Shown in pieces: positions 1-5,846 of a stretch of DNA of 19,796 nt. This stretch comes from an uncultured bacterium (GTDB lineage Bacteria > Bacillota > Clostridia > Oscillospirales > Ruminococcaceae), in NCBI GenBank assembly GCA_905215595.1, contig CAJMQZ010000032.1, positions 1-19,796 of the forward strand, given 5' to 3'. The stretch's first letter is position 1. Each line of letters opens with the position of its first letter. The notes under the pieces are model-generated. The model had not been told where the DNA came from and did no database searches. It saw only the letters and a list, made by a program, of their open reading frames with translations. Both the position numbers and the translations under genes were made by a program.

Positions 1-343
1 TGGTGATCAGGGTCAGCGGGTGCAGGCCGCCCATGGGGCGGGTCTTGGCGGGCAGAGTGATATCCACCGTCTCGGCGGCGTTGCGGGCAGCAAGCTCTGC
101 CTGCTTCACGGTCTCAGCGGCAGCATCGTAGTCTGCCTGCACCTTCTGCTTGAGTTCGTTGATGATCTTGCCCATAGCGGGGCGCTCTTCCGGCGCAACG
201 GTGCGCAGATTCTTCATCAGGGCAGGAATCTTGCCGTTTTTGCTGAGGTATTCCTGCCAGAAGGAAGCCAGCGTCTCCTTGCTGGACACCTGACCAAGGC
301 TTTCAGCGGCCTGCTTGGCCAGCTCATCGATCATTGCTTGCAT
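1..343 (-). CDS. pheS: Phenylalanyl-tRNA synthetase alpha subunit, N-terminal part (runs off the left edge)
   Basis: This is the first ~114 residues of PheS, which with PheT charges tRNA-Phe with phenylalanine in the cytoplasm. The translation opens with the helical coiled-coil arm that contacts tRNA (MQAMIDELAKQAAESLGQV) and contains the family blocks PALMKNLRTVAPEERPAMG and INELKQKVQ. It then reaches the entry of the class II catalytic core, with TLPAKTRPMGG and LHPLTLITN at the window edge. The ATG at 341-343 is preceded by AAAGGAGAG at good spacing. A complete T-box leader with a phenylalanine-type specifier lies directly upstream, which independently supports the identity. The catalytic domain, and pheT if it follows, lie outside the window. 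No disruption is seen in the visible part. Confidence 0.95.
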   Translation of the reverse strand, partial: MQAMIDELAKQAAESLGQVSSKETLASFWQEYLSKNGKIPALMKNLRTVAPEERPAMGKIINELKQKVQADYDAAAETVKQAELAARNAAETVDITLPAKTRPMGGLHPLTLIT

Positions 344-685
344 GGATTTTCTCTCCTTTATTCTTTGTGTTCATGGAGCGGAGTATAACAAAAAAGCTCC
401 GTCCCCCGCCCGACTGCTCAGGCAAAAGGGACGAAGCTGTGACTATTTCTGCTCCGCGGTACCACCCGGTTTCCGTCTACACAAGGGCAGACGGCGCTCA
501 AACGCCGTAACGGGGCGCAACCGTCCTGTGCTAATAGATGCGTCCGCATCGTTCGCGCAGACCGCTCGGGAGCGAACTTCAGCCCCTGCCGCACATGGAA
601 GCCCTTTCAGCCGGTGGAGCTTCTCTCTTTGCTGTGCAGACAGCGCCTACTCTCTCCGTCGCTGCGTTTGGTATTATGATAACCA
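344..685 (-). promoter_or_regulatory. T-box leader (tRNA-Phe responsive) of pheS
   Basis: On the minus strand the leader carries the canonical T-box GGGTGGTACCGCGG at 454-468, followed by an intrinsic terminator, so uncharged tRNA would stabilise the antiterminator and allow pheS expression. Stem I shows AGAGAG-type motifs and a distal loop GGCTGAAAG. The specifier region reads TGAAG-TTC-GCTCCCGAGC, putting a UUC (Phe) codon at 574-576. The bulge UGGU would pair with ACCA, matching the A73 discriminator of tRNA-Phe. Boundaries are estimated from the promoter and the pheS start codon. Confidence 0.93.
390..438 (-). terminator. Intrinsic terminator of the pheS T-box
   Basis: Minus-strand hairpin with arms AGCTTCGTCCC and GGGACGGAGCT (428-438 and 395-405, one G-U pair) followed by a run of six T. 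It lies between the T-box motif and the pheS start, as expected for the competing terminator. Confidence 0.9.
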
Positions 686-689
686 AGAG

Positions 690-1811
690 TTATGTTACCA
701 CATTTTGCGGCGGTTTGCAAGCCGCAGAGCGGTTTTTGTTTGTTGGAGCTGCATTTTGCGCCCTCTTTTCGGTCAGGCGGCAGGCCTCGCAGGCCGTGAT
801 GCAGCACACCGCGAACACCAGCAGGGCACAATCTGTCGGCACGCGCCGCATGGGCACTACACGGGCGCACAAAGTATTGAAGCTTTCCACGGCACGCTCC
901 GGCAAGCCCAGATAAAACAGCGCCAGCGACAGCGGCAGGTGCAGTACCCTGCCCCATAATAAGGGTTTGAACGAGACCTCCGGCGGGCAGAGGGTGCGCA
1001 CTTGCAGCAGCACCGAAGCGCCCTGCACGCTGAGTGCGGCGCAGCACAGCCCGCTTGCCCACAGACCGGTGCGGGCGGCGTAGTCGCAGCCGGAGCATAC
1101 TTCCAGCAGCATGGCAGGAAAGGGTGCAAGCACTGCGGGCAGCAGCAGCCCGCAGCCTGCCGCCAGCAGCCGAAAATACAGCACAAAACCGCATAATTTC
1201 AGGTAGGTCACCGCCGCCTGTGCAAGGATGGCATCCAGCGCCGGCGGCAGTTCTGTTTGCGCGGCAGCGGGCAGTGCGGACAAAGGCTCTGGCATACCGC
1301 GAACACGGCAGAGCAGCGCAGCCGTCAGCCAGCCCGCCAGCACCTGTGCGGCAAACAGGCACACCCCCGCCGTACGGCTGCCCAGCAGCTGCTCCCCGAC
1401 CGTCAGAATAACAAAGGATGGCCCGGAGCAGATGCAGGCGGGCAGCAAAGCCGAAGCCTCCTGCGGGGTCAGTTCCCTGCTGCGGACTGCCTCGGCAGTG
1501 GCAGCGGCAGCAGGGGCAAAGCCGCCAACAAGGCCGATGAGCAGCACACTGCCCGCACTGCGGCTGCGCAGGCCGATACAGCGTACCACCGGCCAGAGCA
1601 GCACGCCAAGCACCTCGCCTGTGCCGCTGCGCATGATGAGCGCCGACACCACCAGAAACGGAAACAGTGACACCAGCAGCGGCCCACCGCAGAGCGCAAG
1701 ACCCTGCCGCAGGGCTGCCGCACAGGTCTGCGGTACCGCAAATACCAGCACTGCCGTGGCTGCGCCCAGCAAAAAAAGCCCCGGATGCAGTGGTTTGCAG
1801 CTTTTACTCAT
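690..1811 (-). CDS. ylbJ: YlbJ-type sporulation integral membrane protein (nucleoside-recognition/GATE family)
   Basis: A 373-residue polytopic membrane protein. In Bacillus subtilis, YlbJ is made in the mother cell under sigma-E and is needed for normal spore maturation and heat resistance; its transported substrate is unclear. Visible family marks are the LVSLFPFLVVSALI segment (about residues 46-59), a Gly/Ala-rich LVGGFAPAAAATAEAVRSREL stretch (94-114) equivalent to the YP-G-AK block, and CICSGPSFVILTVGEQLL (126-143), equivalent to FCNN-GP-FI-GTVG. Several further hydrophobic helices follow, and the C-terminus is basic and soluble. The ATG at 1809-1811 is preferred over in-frame upstream codons because GGAGGGGGAGGG lies 9-20 nt before it. 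The gene diverges from yqfC-yqfD, another pair of sporulation-family genes, which supports a related role. Confidence 0.8.
   Translation of the reverse strand: MSKSCKPLHPGLFLLGAATAVLVFAVPQTCAAALRQGLALCGGPLLVSLFPFLVVSALIMRSGTGEVLGVLLWPVVRCIGLRSRSAGSVLLIGLVGGFAPAAAATAEAVRSRELTPQEASALLPACICSGPSFVILTVGEQLLGSRTAGVCLFAAQVLAGWLTAALLCRVRGMPEPLSALPAAAQTELPPALDAILAQAAVTYLKLCGFVLYFRLLAAGCGLLLPAVLAPFPAMLLEVCSGCDYAARTGLWASGLCCAALSVQGASVLLQVRTLCPPEVSFKPLLWGRVLHLPLSLALFYLGLPERAVESFNTLCARVVPMRRVPTDCALLVFAVCCITACEACRLTEKRAQNAAPTNKNRSAACKPPQNVVT
692..720 (-). promoter_or_regulatory. Predicted sigma-A-type promoter of pheS
   Basis: TTGCAA (715-720), a 17-bp spacer, then TAACAT (692-697) on the minus strand. 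The -35 lies inside the last codons of ylbJ and the -10 overlaps its TAA stop (690-692). No terminator separates ylbJ from this promoter, so some readthrough into the T-box leader is possible. Confidence 0.55.
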
Positions 1812-1887
1812 AAGCACGCCCTCCCCCTCCATATATATGGAAGCATGGGCTGTGCAATGCACAAGGCGCGGGACGGGAGGGACAACG
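1812..1887. promoter_or_regulatory. Divergent ylbJ/yqfC intergenic region with a CCATATATATGG palindrome
   Basis: This 76-bp gap separates the ylbJ and yqfC start codons. It contains the perfect 12-bp palindrome CCATATATATGG at 1829-1840. CATATATA resembles the sigma-E -10 element (CATACAnT) on both strands. On the plus strand an ATA-containing -35-like octamer lies exactly 14 bp upstream (1808-1815); on the minus strand GCATTGCA lies 13 bp upstream. The matches are partial, so promoter function is an inference. Confidence 0.35.
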
Positions 1888-2175
1888 ATGGCCAGAGCAC
1901 ACCACGACCGGCGCACCCCGGGCGACTGGCTGCGTGGGCTGTTCCGACAGCCGCCGCCCGGGTTTTACAGCCGCCCTGCCGTATACCTGAGCGGCGACCG
2001 GATGGAGATCGAGCATTTTTGCACGGTGTTGTTTTTTGACGAAAGCAAACTGTGTCTGCGGCTGGCGAAGGGGCGGTTCACGGTATACGGCAGCGGACTG
2101 CGCATCTGCACCCTGACCTCCGCCCGACTGACGGTACAGGGGCAGTTTTTGCGCACCGATTTTTCCGATGAATAG
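1888..2175 (+). CDS. yqfC: YqfC-family sporulation protein
   Basis: A 95-residue YabP/YqfC-family protein. In B. subtilis, yqfC and yqfD are co-transcribed sigma-E genes required for efficient sporulation; the molecular role of YqfC is not established. The N-terminus is basic and proline-rich. Family identity comes from the beta-rich second half, YLSGDRMEIEHFCTVLFFD followed by LCLRLAKGRFTVYGSGLRI and ARLTVQGQF, which matches the family's I-GN-E--IE-CKGI---- and G--LEI--LT--SLVIEG-I blocks. The ATG at 1888 is chosen because GGGAGG precedes it by 7 nt and because upstream in-frame sequence would run through the divergent promoter region and ylbJ. The stop codon TAG flows straight into the GGAGG site of yqfD, so the two genes are probably translationally coupled. 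Confidence 0.85.
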   Translation: MARAHHDRRTPGDWLRGLFRQPPPGFYSRPAVYLSGDRMEIEHFCTVLFFDESKLCLRLAKGRFTVYGSGLRICTLTSARLTVQGQFLRTDFSDE

Positions 2176-2184
2176 GAGGCCGTC

Positions 2185-3321
2185 ATGGAAGCTGCAAGCC
2201 TTTGGGCCGAGGTGCGCTTTACCGCCCGGAACGGCAGCCCCGAGGCACTTTTGACCGATGCCGCCGCGCAAAGGCTACACCTGTACGGCATCTCTGCCCG
2301 GCCCGGGGGCTTTTGCGGCCATTGTGCAGCATGGCAGTACCGACGGCTGGCCGCACTTGCCCGGCACAGGCGGGTACGGCTGCGGGTGGAAAAGCGGAAA
2401 GGGCTGTATTTTTTGCTGCGTCCGCTGCTGCGGCGCAAGGGGCTTTGGGTAGGGCTTGTCGCTTGGGGGCTGGTACTGCTCTGGCTGCAAGGGCTTATAT
2501 GGGCGGTGGACTACGGCAGCCTGACCACCGGACAGCGGGCGCGGGCGGGTGCAGTGCTGCGCAGCTGCGGCTTGCAGCCCGGCACTGCCGTAACCGAGGA
2601 GCTACTGCGCACCGGAGAGTACGCCCTGCTGGAAAGCGGCGAGTTCTCGTGGGCAAGCCTGAATTTTGAAAAAGGACGGCTTGTGGTGGAGGCCGCCCCT
2701 GCCCGTGCACGGCCTGAGATCGCCGCAGGCACCCTGCACGGGCTGCGGGCAAAGTGCAAGGGAACGGTGCTGCGTACAAATCTTGCCAGCGGCACCATGC
2801 TGGTAGTGCCCGGGCAGACTGTGGAAGCCGGGCAAGGGTTGATCGGCACGGCGCGCAGCGAACGGGACGGCACCTTGATCTTTGCCCCGGCGGCAGGCAC
2901 AGTGGTGGCGCAGCTGGAATGGGAGACAAATCAAAGCATTCCGCTGGCAGAGACCCTGCCGCAGCTGACCGGCGCAAATAAAGCGAATTACCGGCTGTTT
3001 TTCGCGGGGCACTCTGCCGCGCTTTCGCCCTCCGCATCCGATGGGGATGGGCTGTGCCGCACCCGGCATCTGCAATTAGAGGTTTTTGGTCTGCCCCTGC
3101 CCTGCGCAGTGGAGGAGACCACCTTTTATGCGCAACAGCCAAAAACGCTGTACCGTACCGAGGCGCAGGCGCTTACGCTGGCGCGGTTACAGGGGCTGCG
3201 GGCACTGCACGATGCTTTCCCGGATGCCGACATCCTCGCCCGCCGGGAGGAATGCACCGTGCAGGAGGATACCCTGCATTACAATGCCGTGTATACTGTG
3301 GCGGCAGACATTTGCACATAG
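2185..3321 (+). CDS. yqfD: YqfD-family sporulation protein
   Basis: A 378-residue single-pass membrane protein of the sporulation YqfD family. The soluble N-terminal ~80 residues contain AAAQRLHLYGISARPGGF. A transmembrane helix follows at about residues 86-107 (GLWVGLVAWGLVLLWLQGLIW), and the remaining ~270 residues are extracytoplasmic. In that part, GAVLRSCGLQPG, EFSWASLNFEKGRLVVEA and TMLVVPGQTVEAGQGLIGT match the family's G---G-----------WI-I---GT---E--- and V--GD-V--G--LV-G blocks. GGAGG sits 5 nt before the ATG and overlaps the end of yqfC. In many Clostridia yqfCD is followed by phoH and ybeY; here it is followed by a terminator and hslO on the other strand. Codon use is less biased than in lon or cstA, consistent with low or conditional expression. 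Confidence 0.88.
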   Translation: MEAASLWAEVRFTARNGSPEALLTDAAAQRLHLYGISARPGGFCGHCAAWQYRRLAALARHRRVRLRVEKRKGLYFLLRPLLRRKGLWVGLVAWGLVLLWLQGLIWAVDYGSLTTGQRARAGAVLRSCGLQPGTAVTEELLRTGEYALLESGEFSWASLNFEKGRLVVEAAPARARPEIAAGTLHGLRAKCKGTVLRTNLASGTMLVVPGQTVEAGQGLIGTARSERDGTLIFAPAAGTVVAQLEWETNQSIPLAETLPQLTGANKANYRLFFAGHSAALSPSASDGDGLCRTRHLQLEVFGLPLPCAVEETTFYAQQPKTLYRTEAQALTLARLQGLRALHDAFPDADILARREECTVQEDTLHYNAVYTVAADICT

Positions 3322-3393
3322 CAAAAGCCAGATGGTTTGGAATGGTCTCCGCTTTGCTCTGACCATGTTCAGCGGAAAGATTATTGTTTATTT

Positions 3394-3434
3394 ACAGGTC
3401 CGGAAAATCTGCGGATTTTCCAGACCTGTCTTTT
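3394..3434 (+). terminator. Intrinsic terminator after yqfD
   Basis: Strong plus-strand hairpin: ACAGGTC and GGAAAATC pair with GATTTTCC and GACCTGT (3394-3429) around a 4-nt loop with one C/A mismatch, followed by CTTTT. It lies 72 nt beyond the yqfD stop and ends the yqfC-yqfD unit. Confidence 0.8.
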
Positions 3435-3498
3435 CACGGGAGGGGTCGAGAGGGAAAACTTCAGCTATAAAAGCAACTTGCTTCGGAAACGCAGAAGC

Positions 3499-3536
3499 AA
3501 AAAAGGCGGCTGCACATAACTGCGCAGCCGCCTTTT
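3499..3536 (-). terminator. Terminator after hslO, bidirectional in form
   Basis: Perfect arms AAAAGGCGGCTGC (3501-3513) and GCAGCCGCCTTTT (3524-3536) around a 10-nt loop. On the minus strand the hairpin ends in a run of six T just after the hslO stop; on the plus strand it ends in TTTT and could back up the yqfD terminator. Confidence 0.88.
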
Positions 3537-3550
3537 GAAAAGCGGATTTT

Positions 3551-4465
3551 TTATTGTACGGGATGTTCGGCTTCAGCGGCCTGTGCAGCCTGTGCATCGT
3601 ACTCGGCAAGCAGAGCGTTCAAATCATACTGATACTTGCTGTGGCAGAAGTGGCACACCACCTCACAGGTAGGGTCCTCGTCCCGCATACGCACAAGCTC
3701 GGCACGGCCAAGACTGAGCAGCATCTCCTTGGTGCGCTCGGCGCTGCAATCGCACTGGTACTGCACCGTGCGCTCGTCCAGCACATTGGGAGCAAAGCCT
3801 GCCAGCGCCATCTGCATCATGTCCTCGGGGGTCTTGCCCGCATGGAGCAGCTCGGTGACAGAGGGCATGGCGCTGATGTTCTTTTCCAGCTGGTCGATTT
3901 CGGCATCGGTAGCGCCGGGCAGCAGCTGTACCATAAAACCACCGGCGCAGAGGATGGACAGGTCCTTGTCCACCAGCACGCCCAGTGCCATCACGGTAGG
4001 CACCTGCTCGCTGTACGCATAGTAGCTGGTCAGATCCTCAGCGATCTCGCCGGATACCAGCGGCACCTGCCCGACCGTGGGCTCCTTTTGCAGGCGGTTA
4101 TCCCGGATGACGGTCAGCACGCCGTCCTTGCCCACGGCAGTGCCCACGTCCAAGTGGCCGTTGGCTTTGGCGGGCAGCTCCACCAGCGGATTGTCAATGC
4201 AGCCCTTCACGTTGCCGGTACCGTCGGTGCAGGCGATGAGCACGCCCGCAGGACCGCCACCCGCCACACGCAGGGTGATGCGGTCGCGGTCATCCTTGAG
4301 CATGGAGCCCATCAGGGTAGCACCGGTGAGCAGACGGCCCAGTGCCGCGCTGCAGGTGGCGCTTGTGGTGTGAAGCTTTTCTGCTTTACGGACAATATCG
4401 GTGGAATCCACACCGCAGAACACGACACCGCCGTTCTCGGACAGGCCGCGGATCAGGTTTGCCAT
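3551..4465 (-). CDS. hslO: Hsp33 redox-regulated holdase chaperone
   Basis: A 304-residue Hsp33, a cytoplasmic chaperone activated by oxidation and unfolding that holds unfolding proteins during oxidative or heat stress. The four zinc-binding cysteines are present in the C-terminal switch domain: C238 and C240 (QCDCS) and C271 and C274 (CHFC, followed by HSKYQYD). Upstream, the N-terminal core shows the family blocks HTTSATCSAALGRLLTGA, DRITLRVAGGGPAG and CIDNP, plus PTVGQVPLVSGEIAEDLTSY and PGATDAEIDQLEKNI. Length is typical (about 290-300). The ATG has GGAGG 8 nt upstream, formed by the last codons of the preceding methyltransferase gene, whose stop is 3 nt away. It is the last gene of the lon-engB-methyltransferase-hslO run and ends at a good terminator. 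Confidence 0.97.
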   Translation of the reverse strand: MANLIRGLSENGGVVFCGVDSTDIVRKAEKLHTTSATCSAALGRLLTGATLMGSMLKDDRDRITLRVAGGGPAGVLIACTDGTGNVKGCIDNPLVELPAKANGHLDVGTAVGKDGVLTVIRDNRLQKEPTVGQVPLVSGEIAEDLTSYYAYSEQVPTVMALGVLVDKDLSILCAGGFMVQLLPGATDAEIDQLEKNISAMPSVTELLHAGKTPEDMMQMALAGFAPNVLDERTVQYQCDCSAERTKEMLLSLGRAELVRMRDEDPTCEVVCHFCHSKYQYDLNALLAEYDAQAAQAAEAEHPVQ

Positions 4466-4468
4466 AGG

Positions 4469-5218
4469 TTATTCCTCCAGTTGTGTATACTGTTTTGTTG
4501 CGCAGAAGAAGTAGCGCTGGCTTTCTTCGGTCAGCGGGCCAAAGGTCTCGCCATCGCAGACGCTTTCCAGTGCAAAACCATGCTTTTCCAGCGCCGCACG
4601 GATGGTAGCCAGATCGTAGGTGTACTCGCAGAATTCCTCGTGGAAATGCTCGCCGGTCTCGTGATAATCAATGTCCACTGTGATCTCCACCTTGCGGTCG
4701 GCGGCGTTATAGTGGTTGCGCCACACGCAGGCGGCATCCTCTTCCTCAAAGGTAAACGCGTTATCGCCCAGAACCTTCTGGTGCTTATAGGGGGTGTTCA
4801 TATCAAACAGGAACACGCCGCCTTTTTCCATAAAAAAACCCGCATTGGCAATGGCGGTATCCAGATCCGGGATGTGGTTGAAGGTATCAAAGGTAGATAC
4901 CGCCGCCCGGATGGTACCATAGAGATCCAGCTTGAGCAGGTCCTGCTGGAGCAGCAGCAAACGACCGGAAAGTCCCAGCTGCTCGGCCTTATCCCGCACC
5001 ACGCAGAGCATCTCCTCCGACTGGTCGATGCCGATCATATCGTAGCCCGCCTGCGTCAGCATCAGGGTCAGTTCCCCGGTGCCGCAGCCAAGGTCGGCCA
5101 CAATGCCGTCATGGATGCCGTGGGCTTCCAGCTTTGCATGGATCTGGCTGTACAGGGCATCGTAGTCCGCTTCGCCGTTGAATTCATCGTAAAAATAGGC
5201 AAATTCGTTGTAAGCCAT
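4469..5218 (-). CDS. Class I SAM-dependent methyltransferase
   Basis: A 249-residue Rossmann-fold methyltransferase. Motif I is VADLGCGTGE at residues 40-49; the acidic residue expected to hold the SAM ribose is in MIGIDQSEEM (D65). Motifs DLLKLDL and VSTFDTFNHI follow, then GGVFLFDMNT and a C-terminal segment rich in Tyr, Phe and Glu. This arrangement is common in Clostridial methyltransferases of unknown substrate encoded next to hslO or engB, so no substrate is assigned. The ATG at 5216-5218 is preferred over an upstream in-frame start because the protein then begins MAYNEFAYFYDEF, as family members do, and because the upstream extension would lie wholly inside engB. The engB stop is 4 nt upstream, so co-translation is likely. 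Confidence 0.85.
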   Translation of the reverse strand: MAYNEFAYFYDEFNGEADYDALYSQIHAKLEAHGIHDGIVADLGCGTGELTLMLTQAGYDMIGIDQSEEMLCVVRDKAEQLGLSGRLLLLQQDLLKLDLYGTIRAAVSTFDTFNHIPDLDTAIANAGFFMEKGGVFLFDMNTPYKHQKVLGDNAFTFEEEDAACVWRNHYNAADRKVEITVDIDYHETGEHFHEEFCEYTYDLATIRAALEKHGFALESVCDGETFGPLTEESQRYFFCATKQYTQLEE

Positions 5219-5222
5219 GGCG

Positions 5223-5825
5223 TTACTCCGCTTCCTCGTTTTCCGCAGCCACTGCGGCGTTAAGCACCGCCTGCAGCTCCGGGATGCCATAGCCGTTTTC
5301 GCCGCTGGTCAGCACCACCTTCTGGCAGCCGTAGGGGCGGCAGATGTTTTCAAAGTCCTCCTGCGTTTTGGCAAGCTGGCTCTTTTTCAGTTTATCCGCC
5401 TTGGTCAGCGCCACCACATAAGGGATGCGGTGGTAGTGCAGATAGCGCAGCATCTGCAGGTCGTCTGCGCTGGGGGCGTGACGGCAGTCCAGCAGCTGCA
5501 CCAGCAGAGTGTGGTGGCGGGGCGCCTCGAAGTAGCTGTTGATGAGGTCGTCCCAGCGCTCGCGGTCGGCGTTGCTCACCTTGGCGTAGCCGTAACCCGG
5601 CAGATCCACAAAGTAGCAATCATCCACCGAATAGAAGTTGATGGTAGCCGTTTTGCCCGGCGTACTGGACACGCGCGCCAGATTTTTGCGGCTGCACAGC
5701 TTGTTGATGAGGCTGGATTTGCCCACGTTGGAGCGCCCCGAAAAGCTCAGCTCCGGGCGGTCGCTTTCGGGCAGCTGGCTGGAAATGCCATAGCTGGCAA
5801 TAAAATCAGCTTTATTGAAGATCAT
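5223..5825 (-). CDS. engB: Ribosome biogenesis GTPase EngB/YsxC/YihA
   Basis: A 200-residue GTPase of the TrmE-Era-EngA-EngB group that assists late assembly of the large ribosomal subunit and is usually essential. Visible GTPase motifs are G1 GRSNVGKS (30-37), the G2 region STPGKTATINFY, G3 DLPG (74-77, within VDLPGYGYA), G4 TKAD (141-144) and a G5-like SGENGYG. Length matches the family (about 195-210). AAAGGA lies 9 nt before the ATG. It follows lon by 21 nt on the same strand, the order also seen in Bacillus (lonA-ysxC), so the two are probably co-transcribed. Confidence 0.97.
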   Translation of the reverse strand: MIFNKADFIASYGISSQLPESDRPELSFSGRSNVGKSSLINKLCSRKNLARVSSTPGKTATINFYSVDDCYFVDLPGYGYAKVSNADRERWDDLINSYFEAPRHHTLLVQLLDCRHAPSADDLQMLRYLHYHRIPYVVALTKADKLKKSQLAKTQEDFENICRPYGCQKVVLTSGENGYGIPELQAVLNAAVAAENEEAE

Positions 5826-5846
5826 GGCGTGTTCCTTTCTGGTATT

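Noticed and set aside
315..1411. Several plus-strand open frames over the pheS leader and ylbJ.
   Set aside because: They overlap the T-box RNA and the ylbJ gene, lack ribosome binding sites and show low-complexity Arg/Ala/Gln composition typical of shadow frames.
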